Of a stretch of 39,744 bases of DNA, positions 28,700 through 36,926 are shown one piece after another. Below the pieces are notes generated by a model that made no database searches, had not been told where the DNA came from, and saw nothing but the letters and a program-made list of their open reading frames with translations. Made by a program: the position numbers and the translations under genes. Origin of the DNA: a virus; the IMG/VR virus record IMGVR_UViG_3300050821_002890, positions 1 to 39,744 of that record. The stretch is one strand, 5' to 3'. The first letter of the stretch is position 1, and every line of letters starts with the position of its first letter.

Positions 28700-29653
28700 T
28701 TAGCCTGTCGAGCCCACAGCACCGGCGTAGTCAACCACATACGTCTCTTCTCTGAAGTACGCCTGATAGTTGTACGTCCTGTTCTGCGACACCCACCATG
28801 GAGTCAAATAGGTTTTGACGCCCTGACGGATAAGTCTGCGAACACCATGTTTCTTGGCGAGCAAAAACCATGCGGTGTCAGAACCCGTACCATCGGGAAC
28901 TGCCGAGCCGAGCCACGGACTCATCATGACGATAAGGCCAAGTTCGGAACGGTAGAAGTTGATCGCGTTATTCGCGTTGTCTGAAACCAATGCGGACTGC
29001 GTTTCTTCGATTGCCACCTTGAACAAGGGCGGAGGAACCAAGAGAATCGCCGCTGTGTTGGAACGGATGACGCCTTTCTGGTCTACTTGGTTGATTAACG
29101 TGTACGTAGCCACGTTCAAGTTATCTGACGTCACCCCGCCTGTTACCACGTTAGAAGTCGTACCACCACCAATCAACACGTGGGCCGAGTTGATGAACGA
29201 TACGCCGTCAGCCGTGAGTGCCGGGGTCGTTGCGCCGCTGAATGCGTTTCTGAAGACCTTGAAGGAATTATAATCCTGCGTCAGTCTTGCTTTCTCTCCG
29301 AAATCAGCCACCGTCTCCGACCACACATTGTGCATGTTGTCGTCGAAGAAGTTTGCCGAAAGAGGAATCGAAGAACCGAAGTCAGCGACATAGGTCGTCA
29401 ACTTGTTGCGTACTGCTGGGGTCTGCGCGGGGAGGACGGTTGATTCACCGATCTTCGGGAAGAGTCCTGAACCTGCGAACACCATTTCAATGTAGGCAGC
29501 TTGCGCGGTGTCTCTTGGAATGAAGAGTTGTTCCGTGCGTGCTGTTGCTTTTGATGCCAATCCTTCAATGGCGTCGAACTCCTGATAGAAGACGGAATTG
29601 AGTTCTATCTGTACGACGTCGAAGTCAAGGGCATCGGATAATGTTGGGGTCAT
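28700..29653 (-). CDS. Major capsid protein (Mu gpT/HK97-like)
   Basis: The 317-residue protein starts TPTLSDALDFDVVQIELNSV and includes VWSETVADFGEKARLTQDYN, AILLVPPPLFKVA and a C-terminal basic, Tyr-rich region, all typical of Mu gpT-family major heads with the HK97 fold. It follows the scaffold-like and decoration-like genes, in the expected order. No protease gene is evident, so maturation may be protease-free. Confidence 0.7.
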   Translation of the reverse strand: MTPTLSDALDFDVVQIELNSVFYQEFDAIEGLASKATARTEQLFIPRDTAQAAYIEMVFAGSGLFPKIGESTVLPAQTPAVRNKLTTYVADFGSSIPLSANFFDDNMHNVWSETVADFGEKARLTQDYNSFKVFRNAFSGATTPALTADGVSFINSAHVLIGGGTTSNVVTGGVTSDNLNVATYTLINQVDQKGVIRSNTAAILLVPPPLFKVAIEETQSALVSDNANNAINFYRSELGLIVMMSPWLGSAVPDGTGSDTAWFLLAKKHGVRRLIRQGVKTYLTPWWVSQNRTYNYQAYFREETYVVDYAGAVGSTG

Positions 29654-29656
29654 GTG

Positions 29657-30157
29657 TTATGCGAGATAAGCTGCGCCTGCGCGAATCGAAAATGCGACCT
29701 TTCCTGGATAACTTGCCAGACTAAGATTTTCGATGACGAGACCGTTTGTTGAACCATCTGAAGCGTTGATCTTGAACACTTGTGACGAATTTTGCATCGT
29801 CACCCGTGCGCCAACCAATGCGTTATACAATGCCTGCGTTGCCCACGTTGCCGCGGTAACAGGGTTTGCCAAGAATACGTCGCCGTTCAGGAAATCTGCT
29901 ACTTCGATATTTCCCGCTGCCGTTGACGTTTCCGTGGACGTTCCTGCGCTACCTGGCGTTCCTGCCGCGATACCTACCCAATAATTCGTTGCTACCACCG
30001 GGGTGCCGTTCGCTGCAGTGATGACGTACTGGTTGCCCAGCGTCTTCTGTACGGGTTCACCCGCATTGATCGCTGGAGGCGTACCGCCCGAAGTGACCTG
30101 ATGCGACTTCGTACCGCGAAGTCCCGGATGGAAATAGGTTATATCTCCTTTACTCAT
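29657..30157 (-). CDS. Head decoration-like protein (166 aa)
   Basis: From MSKGDITYFHPGLRGTKSHQ the protein contains an N-terminal extension, Gly/Ala/Thr-rich strands and AGEPVQKTLGNQYVI, resembling the decoration proteins that come just before capsid genes. An earlier TTG at 30232 would overlap the scaffold gene; I chose the ATG at 30157, though it has no clear Shine-Dalgarno site. Confidence 0.55.
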   Translation of the reverse strand: MSKGDITYFHPGLRGTKSHQVTSGGTPPAINAGEPVQKTLGNQYVITAANGTPVVATNYWVGIAAGTPGSAGTSTETSTAAGNIEVADFLNGDVFLANPVTAATWATQALYNALVGARVTMQNSSQVFKINASDGSTNGLVIENLSLASYPGKVAFSIRAGAAYLA

Positions 30158-30191
30158 TTGTAGGGTGGCAAAGGAGTTGTTAATTACGACG

Positions 30192-30686
30192 TTACATCCT
30201 TGTGCCTGCCCGCGCTCGCTGCTTGTCTTCAAGTTCCTTGACCATCGCGTCTGTCCAACCTTTTTCCGTTTTTAACTTAGTGATAAGTTCAGCGGAAAGA
30301 GGGGAGTTCTGTGGAGGAGTGGCATCTTTCGATTCCGCTCCGGGAACTACTGGCGTTACGCCTGCTTTTGAGCGATTGGCAGTGCGTAATTCCTTGTTTT
30401 CGTGGGCGAGTTGTTTAATCAATTCGTCCTGCTTTTTTGCAAGGTCGCCTTCTTTCGTTTTGAGATATTCTTCGCGTGCGATGGCACGGATTCTATCCTC
30501 TTCGGCCTGCAAATCCTCATCGGAGAGCTTGCCTTTTGCCTTCAATAACCCTGTTTTATAATTGTTGCGCTCATCGCGCGTCTTAGCCAATTCTTCCTGG
30601 GTTTCAAGAAGAATATCGGCCATATCCTTCTCCTGTTGAGTGGCGGCCTCCTCAACTTTTTGTTCAACCGCTTTTTCCTCTGCCAT
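30192..30686 (-). CDS. Scaffold-like coiled-coil protein (164 aa)
   Basis: The protein is highly charged and helical (EKAVEQKVEEAATQQEKDMA, RIRAIAREEYLKTKEGDLAK), ends with basic residues and lies directly before the decoration and capsid genes, as phage scaffolds do. First full gene after the structured leader at 30746-30843. Confidence 0.65.
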   Translation of the reverse strand: MAEEKAVEQKVEEAATQQEKDMADILLETQEELAKTRDERNNYKTGLLKAKGKLSDEDLQAEEDRIRAIAREEYLKTKEGDLAKKQDELIKQLAHENKELRTANRSKAGVTPVVPGAESKDATPPQNSPLSAELITKLKTEKGWTDAMVKELEDKQRARAGTRM

Positions 30687-30745
30687 AGTTTTTATTAAAC
30701 CGAATCCCGAACGCCATCGGTCATGGCACTATGTTTATTAAAATA

Positions 30746-30843
30746 AGCGCTTTCGAGGCGCTCATAAAGTCCCATGATGGAGTGAAGCGCGAACTCCTAT
30801 CTCATCACGGAGACTTTATGAAAGTCCCCAATTCGCGCTTCAT
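30746..30843 (-). promoter_or_regulatory. Structured leader/attenuator of the capsid operon
   Basis: The predicted RNA starts at 30843 with an 11-bp stem (30842-30832 with 30793-30783). Inside it is a 9-bp hairpin (30829-30821/30817-30809). Part of that hairpin (30820-30812) can instead pair with 30771-30763 (9 bp). Next comes a 5-bp stem AGCGC/GCGCT (30762-30758/30750-30746) followed by TTATTTT, a weak terminator. Mutually exclusive helices before a terminator suggest attenuation; the 5' stem could also stabilise the mRNA. Confidence 0.55.
30805..30843 (-). CDS. Possible leaderless leader peptide (12 aa)
   Basis: An ATG lies 6 nt after the TATGAT, at the expected transcription start, and opens MKRELGTFIKSP then TGA. 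Its codons lie in the stem region, so its translation would open the first stem. Very short; supported only by its position. Confidence 0.35.
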   Translation of the reverse strand: MKRELGTFIKSP

Positions 30844-30849
30844 ACCGTC

Positions 30850-30883
30850 ATCATACCCTATTATTTTCCTATACGTGGTGGAA
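30850..30883 (-). promoter_or_regulatory. Late promoter, TTCCACCA class (capsid operon)
   Basis: TTCCACCA (30883-30876), 20 bases, TATGAT (30855-30850). The upstream box lies in the last codons of the 127-residue gene. The -10 context AATAGGGTATGATGA also resembles the early promoters (GATAGGGTATGATGG). No standard -35 at 17 bp. Confidence 0.65.
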
Positions 30884-31244
30884 TACTCCCCCCTGGCTTC
30901 CGTTGGGGAATCCTCTGTTGGCTTGCCTGTCTTATAAGATTAACTATTGCCAATTGTTCCTGAAGGTTATAAAGCATCCATTTGCCTCCTTTGGCCTTTT
31001 CGCCTTCATTTGCAGTACCAGGTTGAGTGAACACCAACTGCTGAGCCTGAAACTTGAGTGTTTCTTGAAATACCGACCAAATCTGCATATTGACCAACTG
31101 ATCGCATTCCACTGATAGGTTCCATAACTCGTTATCAGTCATTAACTTTCCACCTAAATAAAACTGATTATCTTTAGCGAGGAAAATCTGTTCTGCCTCG
31201 ATAGGATTTAGGAAGACCTCTTTGGAAACAGCGATGGGTTTCAT
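30861..31244 (-). CDS. Head-module hypothetical protein (127 aa)
   Basis: The protein contains FLAKDNQFYLGGKLMTDNEL and a helical C-terminal half (LQEQLAIVNLIRQASQQRIP). The last gene before the capsid promoter; overlaps the 150-residue gene by 4 bases. Its final codons carry the TTCCACCA box. Function unknown. Confidence 0.6.
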   Translation of the reverse strand: MKPIAVSKEVFLNPIEAEQIFLAKDNQFYLGGKLMTDNELWNLSVECDQLVNMQIWSVFQETLKFQAQQLVFTQPGTANEGEKAKGGKWMLYNLQEQLAIVNLIRQASQQRIPQRKPGGSIPPRIGK

Positions 31245-31693
31245 GGAATAAGTATTTTATTCTCCAATTCTCCTAAAAATTCCTTGAGAGGCACCTTAGA
31301 AAACTTCTTATCCATCCCTTCGTTCACCATTCCCTTGAGCGTTGCGAGAAGTGCAATGGCATCGGACACTTTCTCATCCTTCAAGACGTCAAGAATCTTC
31401 TGGTAGCGTGGTTTTCCCCCTGTCGCTTGGGCTAAATCCTTATCATACTCAGATATTTTGGCCTGAAAGAGCTTAGCGCGTACGGTATTCTCCACTGCCT
31501 GGGCTAACGTATTCGCCATGATAATACCATCCAATGTGTTTTCTGATTCGCTGAAAAGGATCGGGAGGATTAGGTCTTTAACTTTTTTCTTTCTTAGGTC
31601 GGCCTCTTTTTTTTGACGCTCCTGTTCTTGGTGCATCATCATTGCTTGCGGGTCTTGCGGAATGTGCGTCCGTTTCTCGAAGGGGTTCTTCAT
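31241..31693 (-). CDS. Head-module hypothetical protein (150 aa)
   Basis: The protein is helical and charged (MMMHQEQERQKKEADLRKKK, then VKDLILPILFSESENTL). It overlaps the 125-residue gene by 116 bases in another frame; an internal ATG-ATG-ATG at codons 18-20 would shorten that overlap. Function unknown. Confidence 0.6.
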   Translation of the reverse strand: MKNPFEKRTHIPQDPQAMMMHQEQERQKKEADLRKKKVKDLILPILFSESENTLDGIIMANTLAQAVENTVRAKLFQAKISEYDKDLAQATGGKPRYQKILDVLKDEKVSDAIALLATLKGMVNEGMDKKFSKVPLKEFLGELENKILIP

Positions 31694-31955
31694 GGAGTAT
31701 GGGTTCGTTTTCGACCTTTATGATCGCGACGGCAACGGCGAAGAGTTCATAGACATCCGTTATCTCATACATGCCCGTGAAACTCTGTAAAGCCTTCACA
31801 TTGAACTTGGTATATAACTCTTCACCAGACACGCCGTCCGATACTAGTTTATTGTTCTCTACCGCCCGGCCGCCCGATTTCTTAACATCAAACTTCACCA
31901 TCAACTTCTGGCGTATGTCTTCTGATTCCTGAAGCCAGCGAATCGAACTAATCAT
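31578..31955 (-). CDS. Hypothetical protein with AT-hook-like tail (125 aa)
   Basis: Residues to about 95 are a mixed alpha/beta domain (MISSIRWLQESEDIRQKLMV). The tail reads ASKKRGRPKKEKS, containing the GRP core of an AT-hook, which would bind the minor groove of AT-rich DNA. The tail is encoded in the 116-base overlap with the next gene. Possibly DNA-associated in the head. Confidence 0.6.
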   Translation of the reverse strand: MISSIRWLQESEDIRQKLMVKFDVKKSGGRAVENNKLVSDGVSGEELYTKFNVKALQSFTGMYEITDVYELFAVAVAIIKVENEPILHEEPLRETDAHSARPASNDDAPRTGASKKRGRPKKEKS

Positions 31956-32239
31956 TTCGCGTCAAGCCACATCTGCATGAGTCCTTCGTGGCTCATTGAT
32001 TTATAATCAACCGCTTCACCTGTCTTCTTTTCGATCTCTTCCGCCAACGCCCTACGTCCGGGATTTGGATACCAACCGAGTGTCGGATGTTCTGCCCAGA
32101 GATAACCTTTGGCGTATTGATCGTCCGTCAGTCCTGCGTTCCACTTTTCTGGGTCAGTTGCGGCTTCTGTCTGATACCCGGCATCCTTAAGTGCAAAACA
32201 GAGGCGATGCGTCTCACTAGGATAGATAATGTCGGCCAT
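31952..32239 (-). CDS. Head-module hypothetical protein (95 aa)
   Basis: Sequence ADIIYPSETHRLCFALKDAG with YLWAEHPTLGWYPNPGRRAL; compact, mixed structure. ATGA-type overlap with the next gene. No recognised family. Confidence 0.6.
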   Translation of the reverse strand: MADIIYPSETHRLCFALKDAGYQTEAATDPEKWNAGLTDDQYAKGYLWAEHPTLGWYPNPGRRALAEEIEKKTGEAVDYKSMSHEGLMQMWLDAK

Positions 32240-32365
32240 TTATTTTTTTTTGGTTTCGAGCAATTCCATAATCTCAAATAAGAGTTCAATGATAATGCTC
32301 TCTTTGTTATCGCTCGCGCCGAGATTGACGCGAGCTTTCAATTTTTCCTTTCGATCTTTTGTCAT
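32240..32365 (-). CDS. Small helical protein (41 aa)
   Basis: TAATG overlap with the gene before gives MTKDRKEKLKARVNLGASDN and ends IMELLETKKK; its TAA touches the next ATG. Charged and helical. Both junctions support a real gene. Confidence 0.55.
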   Translation of the reverse strand: MTKDRKEKLKARVNLGASDNKESIIIELLFEIMELLETKKK

Positions 32366-32556
32366 TACTGTGTGGCAGTTGTGGTATCGGTAGATACTGG
32401 GGTTGAGTTAACAGGTGCTGGGGCAGGCGCAGGAGTCGGCGTTGCAACGGTCGGTTGATTGCCGAGCGCCAAGAGTGCCGTTGCAAAGATGACTTCATTT
32501 GAAGTATCGCCGTTCGCTACGATGTCCTGTAACTGGGAAATGATATTAGGTGACAT
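32365..32556 (-). CDS. Small protein with Pro/Thr-rich tail (63 aa)
   Basis: The protein has a helical N-terminus (MSPNIISQLQDIVANGDTSN) and a disordered tail (TPTPAPAPAPVNSTPVSTDT). Lies one base after the 150-residue gene's end. Function unknown. Confidence 0.55.
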   Translation of the reverse strand: MSPNIISQLQDIVANGDTSNEVIFATALLALGNQPTVATPTPAPAPAPVNSTPVSTDTTTATQ

Positions 32557-32557
32557 A

Positions 32558-33010
32558 TTATATGTTTTCTTTAATTTTTTCTACGAGGTTAATAAACGCC
32601 TCAATCGTTTCGACCTTAAATGAGCTTACCGTAGATTTAGCAATATTAAAAGCCTTACCGAACTTTAAATCTTCATTGATAGTTGGAACAAATGTAACTG
32701 ATGGTTTTCCATCATGAGAAATAGAAACGCTTTGTAATTCCTTTGAACGATTATTATTAAATGGTAATGGCCCCGTAGGGATTTCCGTTGTCACTTCCGA
32801 ATTGCCTATGGAAGCGTTCATGGGAACTGTCGGTAACCCTTGTCCTTCATTCACAAAATGAGTTGTCTCTTCCGCGGTCGTGATCGTGGTAGCCATAGAC
32901 ACTGGCGGCATGATCGGTTTTGTCGCTTTCGCAATATCCGACATATCACCACCAATCACATCAAGTGGGGCGATCGGTTTAATCTTTATTGGTTTCGCGC
33001 TTTCACTCAT
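32558..33010 (-). CDS. Head-module hypothetical protein (150 aa)
   Basis: A Pro/Met/Thr-rich, probably disordered N-terminal 90 residues and a folded C-terminal part (FKVETIEAFINLVEKIKENI). Overlaps the 62-residue gene by 8 bases. Function unknown. Confidence 0.55.
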   Translation of the reverse strand: MSESAKPIKIKPIAPLDVIGGDMSDIAKATKPIMPPVSMATTITTAEETTHFVNEGQGLPTVPMNASIGNSEVTTEIPTGPLPFNNNRSKELQSVSISHDGKPSVTFVPTINEDLKFGKAFNIAKSTVSSFKVETIEAFINLVEKIKENI

Positions 33011-33191
33011 TGGGATAATCTATATTTTCTTCAACAACGAATTTTATGGGTTCGTTCTTTATACCTAAATTATGATGCCAATGGATGCGTTTGTCTAGTG
33101 GACACTTACAAGGAGCAGACCACATGTTTGGCGCGATGGCAAGATAGAATCCTTTTTCGGTCTTAAAGATATGCGTCTCGAATTTATCCAT
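33003..33191 (-). CDS. Small Cys/His-containing protein (62 aa)
   Basis: From MDKFETHIFKTEKGFYLAIA the protein has CKCPLDKRIHWHHN, a possible metal site. The ATG at 33191 lies in the last codons of groES (8-base overlap), which I prefer over in-frame upstream ATGs that fall within groES. Function unknown. Confidence 0.55.
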   Translation of the reverse strand: MDKFETHIFKTEKGFYLAIAPNMWSAPCKCPLDKRIHWHHNLGIKNEPIKFVVEENIDYPNE

Positions 33192-33438
33192 GGAGTAAAA
33201 TATCGTCTTCATGCACCACGGCATAATGCTTGTCATCAATATCAAACCCTTTTCCGTCAGCATATTTACGGAACATTACTTTTGCCCCAATTTGTAACAA
33301 GTCACTTACTTCTTGTCCCTTGCTTACAATGACGCCTTTATAGCTTCGCGTAGTCTCTTGCGCCAAAACAATGCCCGATTTAGTCGTATTCTCTGCCTGT
33401 TCGATCTCCAAAAGGATGTTTTTACCGTATGCTTCCAT
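33184..33438 (-). CDS. groES: GroES-like co-chaperonin (84 aa)
   Basis: The protein has a Cpn10 layout: YGKNILLEIEQ, a mobile loop with TTKSGIVLAQ (the IVL that binds GroEL), YKGVIVSKGQEV, IGAKVMFRKYADGKGF and the C-terminal VHEDDILLHG. It is slightly shorter than bacterial GroES (about 95). Probably works with host GroEL to fold the capsid protein, as T4 gp31 does. Its gene lies directly after portal. Confidence 0.85.
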   Translation of the reverse strand: MEAYGKNILLEIEQAENTTKSGIVLAQETTRSYKGVIVSKGQEVSDLLQIGAKVMFRKYADGKGFDIDDKHYAVVHEDDILLHG

Positions 33439-35537
33439 TATTTAATTCCCATGGGCATCCCTGCGGGGATTTTATTCGGCTGAGGGGTTGGCGTGGCCAT
33501 GCCATTTGGCGTAGGTTGAGGAGATTTACCCATTTGCGGCTGCATCTGTGGCATTGGCTGGCCTGGAGTCGCTTTCTTCGGCATATATTTGTCGGGATTG
33601 TGTGAAGATTCAGGGAACGCGCCAAAGAGGAAGTCTCTTGTCACCGCGTCCATTGCTTCAGGGTCTTGCTGGATTCTCGGATTTTGAATCGCTTGATCGT
33701 AAATCTGCAACTTAAACGCCCGTTCGGTCTCTTCGGACAGAGGATTCAACACATCAGGGCTTGCTACTATCGCATACTTAAGTTCCCGGAATAGCGATGG
33801 ATTCACACGGCTTAACTTGGTCGTTGATTTAAGTCCTCCTTGCATTTTAAGCGTCTCAAGAGAGAGTTTCAGTAAGTCTTCGTCAGAAATATTTTCATTC
33901 GGCAATCCCGAATCAAACACAATGCGGTGATGTTTTTGTTTGCCCGATCCTTTCTGCTGTACGATGAAGGTCTTGTAGATAAGTTTTGAGTCTCCCGTAA
34001 TGCCTGTTGCCTCGCCAATCGTCAAATACTGTAAAATATCCGACACCATTAGACGTCCCATCTGTTTCACCATATCCCCAATCATTGCCGTAAAGAGTCC
34101 TAAGAGAATTGCTTGCTCCTGTTCTTTAATCGCCATTTCGTAGGCGGTGATTCTATGCGAACCCAATTCCAACTGTGGTGCAGAATCATCGAGCGACTCT
34201 TGGACAGTCTGAATGACCTCTAAACCGTCTTTGATGCCTGCCACCCTAAGCGGATCAATCTTGCCGTTATTCGGCTGACTCGTTGAAATGGAAGCACCAG
34301 GGATGATGACGGAACTAGGGATGTTTTCTCCTGTCGTATTCAAGAGTGGTGGCATGATACTCAGATAGGTTCCATCCACGATCATCGGATAGAGTGTGTT
34401 GATGATGTTCGCATCCTGCTGGGTCTTGAATGCCAAAGATTTGTAATAAAAACACTGGCCTTCATCCATGAACTCAAAGCCCGTCTTGAAGAACGGATAC
34501 CGTTTGTCCTGTCGGGGATTGGGGTTGTTCCACGGCGTCATCAACACTCCGTTTACAATCTTCCATACCGTATTCTTGTTCCTGCGATAGACGGTGACTT
34601 CTTCAACCATGTCCTTACGCATGTTCGAGTCATATACTTCGTAGAACATTTGGTTGGCATCATCGAACAGCGTAATCATGCCGGGTCGCACGTACTGGAA
34701 GTTCGGGTTGTATGCGTATTCTTCTTTGGCAATATCGTAAAACTTCGCTGTGCGCTTTATCAAATAGCTTTGTTTCTGAATATCATTCTCGTAGAAATTC
34801 GAGATATAGAGTTCATCAGCACCGATGATACTTCCCATGAAACCCGATAAGTCTTCATCTTCGTCGGTTTCTTCGGTAATGCCTCCGTTTCCATCAGGAA
34901 CAAACGCCGTCCGCTGGGTTTCGTGATAGCCGAGCTCTCCGATGGCCACCGGAGACCAGAGAGCCGTGAGAATCAGCTTCAGAGAAAAGAACGGATAATT
35001 AATTTGTTCTCCAAACCATTGATATAAGTCTCTCATCACCATGGCCGCATCCTCCTGTGCTTCAGATTGTTCATTCCATGCGAATACCTTAGGGAAGATA
35101 GTCCTTGCACAGATATGCGCTGCAATAGAGATACACTTATTTCTTACCACAGGTGTCATGGCGTTCGACTTCCAGCTTTCCGTGTTATCTCCAAGCGGCG
35201 GATCGCCGTTATTCGGCTGATAGGTATTGAATGCCATCTGGTCTACTTGCATGCGCGTAAAAACCGAAAGATCATTAAACTCCCTTCGTGGTGTCCGCAT
35301 GACCACATCCGCATCAGCGTACATCTTTCTCGCTTGGGCCAAGACCTGTTGATCTTGTGGGGTCGGATTATAGCTTGAGACAATCGGGTCTACTCCTGAT
35401 AAAACCCAGCGATCAATGATTTGTCCATCGGAACCGACATCCAATGTGTCTTTTCTCTGCGTAAATTCGGCCTTCATCTTTGGAAGGCCTGACTTTTTAT
35501 CCTTGACTGGTGTCAATCGGTAGTTCGCTAATCCCAT
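33438..35537 (-). CDS. Portal protein (699 aa)
   Basis: The long protein contains a portal-like core (FTRMQVDQMAFNTYQPNNGD, VRNKCISIAAHICARTIFPK, WFGEQINYPFFSLKLILTAL), a long helical region and a Pro/Gln/Met-rich disordered tail. It sits between TerL and the head genes, and its size fits large podovirus-type portals (P22, T7). Shares a base with groES. Confidence 0.8.
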   Translation of the reverse strand: MGLANYRLTPVKDKKSGLPKMKAEFTQRKDTLDVGSDGQIIDRWVLSGVDPIVSSYNPTPQDQQVLAQARKMYADADVVMRTPRREFNDLSVFTRMQVDQMAFNTYQPNNGDPPLGDNTESWKSNAMTPVVRNKCISIAAHICARTIFPKVFAWNEQSEAQEDAAMVMRDLYQWFGEQINYPFFSLKLILTALWSPVAIGELGYHETQRTAFVPDGNGGITEETDEDEDLSGFMGSIIGADELYISNFYENDIQKQSYLIKRTAKFYDIAKEEYAYNPNFQYVRPGMITLFDDANQMFYEVYDSNMRKDMVEEVTVYRRNKNTVWKIVNGVLMTPWNNPNPRQDKRYPFFKTGFEFMDEGQCFYYKSLAFKTQQDANIINTLYPMIVDGTYLSIMPPLLNTTGENIPSSVIIPGASISTSQPNNGKIDPLRVAGIKDGLEVIQTVQESLDDSAPQLELGSHRITAYEMAIKEQEQAILLGLFTAMIGDMVKQMGRLMVSDILQYLTIGEATGITGDSKLIYKTFIVQQKGSGKQKHHRIVFDSGLPNENISDEDLLKLSLETLKMQGGLKSTTKLSRVNPSLFRELKYAIVASPDVLNPLSEETERAFKLQIYDQAIQNPRIQQDPEAMDAVTRDFLFGAFPESSHNPDKYMPKKATPGQPMPQMQPQMGKSPQPTPNGMATPTPQPNKIPAGMPMGIK

Positions 35538-35546
35538 TCGTATACG

Positions 35547-36926
35547 CTAATTATGCGTATTCGGACGGTCAAAGGCAATTCCACCATTGAACTCTGGCGG
35601 GTTCTGCGGATAGACAGGCTGTCCCCATCCTTGTGCGTTGCCGACTTGGAATGATTCAATCGGTGATTCTCTGAGAGGTGAATTCTGTGGATTTATTCTC
35701 CTGCCGTAGGTATGTGAGGATGCTTTGGGAATATTAATCTGCGCCCGTGGATTACTGATGGTCGTTTCAGACATCATCAAAGCATACCGCATTGCATCAA
35801 GCGCATCGTCATGCTCTTTGAGAGGTAATTCGTCTCTATCGCTTCCTTCTTTCTTCTCTTGATAGCTATAGGTCTCAAACTCGCTAATAAGTTCTAGAAA
35901 TTCTTTATGAATGAAAAGCCGATTTTGTTTTAATAATTCTCTAACGATGTTAATACCCGAAATAACGCTATCTTTTCCCTTATTTACCTCGCGGATATTC
36001 ACTCCTTTTCTTCGTAATGTTTCAATAGCAGAAGCATTCTCAGGATCAGGATAGACTTTTTGGAATGATTTTCCAGCAATATAATCTCCTATCTCATCCT
36101 CCGTTTTACCCGTGTGATACCATCCCTTCCCTACCCAATATCTCCGCTGGCTGTCTTTCACTATAGGCACAACTGCACAGGGATGAGTAAATCCAAAGTC
36201 TACTCCTGCAAGCGTTTCATAGGGAATGATTTGCTGTTCTTCCTTATCGCCATAGAGATGTCTCTCACGGCTAAATTCCTTATATACTAGTCCTTCAGTC
36301 TTTCTAAAATCGGCGAGATATTCTTGAGCAAACCGATCTTCAGTCAATTCCTCTCGCGCTTTATCTACCTCTTCCTTGGGAATATGAGGATTGTCATAGG
36401 TCGTGAAGTGAAATGATTTGAAGTCTTGATCGGTCGCTTCTAGGTTATAGAGATCGTAGAAATGATTGAATCCTTTTGGCGTTGAAATGAAGAGTGCTTG
36501 CCCTTTTCGATCTGAAAGCGTTGGCCTGATAACTTCCTGCCATTGCATCCAAAAATTCCGCATCATTGCCACTTCGTCAAGCACAATGAAGTCAAACGCC
36601 TGTCCTCGTAATGTTTCAATTGATTCCCATCCACGCAAAAGATAGATGCTTTCTTTCTTATCCTGTGTCTTTACTCGTATCTCCAACCTTGATTCATTGA
36701 TATTGACCGCAATGGGTAACAATTCTTTCTTTAACGCCTCCCATGCAATATCACGCGCTTGTTGATAGGTCGGTGCAATATAACATATTCTTGCCTCCCT
36801 TGAAAAACCTAAACACTTCATCTCCTCTACTGCGAGTGTAGTCTTTCCTCCTCTTCGGCCTATGTTCACCACCCTAAATCGGTGAAGATCGCTAAGAATT
36901 TTGGACTGGGGAGGGGTTAAGAGCAT
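35547..36926 (-). CDS. terL: Terminase large subunit
   Basis: The 459-residue protein has Walker A GRRGGKTT (23-30), Walker B FIVLDEVAMM (Asp117, Glu118), motif ISTPKGFN, and nuclease residues in AGVDFGFTH and HDDALDAMRYAL. It drives DNA packaging and cuts the concatemer. The N-terminus overlaps TerS by 35 bases. Confidence 0.95.
   Translation of the reverse strand: MLLTPPQSKILSDLHRFRVVNIGRRGGKTTLAVEEMKCLGFSREARICYIAPTYQQARDIAWEALKKELLPIAVNINESRLEIRVKTQDKKESIYLLRGWESIETLRGQAFDFIVLDEVAMMRNFWMQWQEVIRPTLSDRKGQALFISTPKGFNHFYDLYNLEATDQDFKSFHFTTYDNPHIPKEEVDKAREELTEDRFAQEYLADFRKTEGLVYKEFSRERHLYGDKEEQQIIPYETLAGVDFGFTHPCAVVPIVKDSQRRYWVGKGWYHTGKTEDEIGDYIAGKSFQKVYPDPENASAIETLRRKGVNIREVNKGKDSVISGINIVRELLKQNRLFIHKEFLELISEFETYSYQEKKEGSDRDELPLKEHDDALDAMRYALMMSETTISNPRAQINIPKASSHTYGRRINPQNSPLRESPIESFQVGNAQGWGQPVYPQNPPEFNGGIAFDRPNTHN

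Noticed and set aside
32307-32498. A 63-residue Arg/Gln/Leu-rich ORF
   Set aside because: It is a shadow of the 63- and 41-residue genes, which have coupled start and stop codons.
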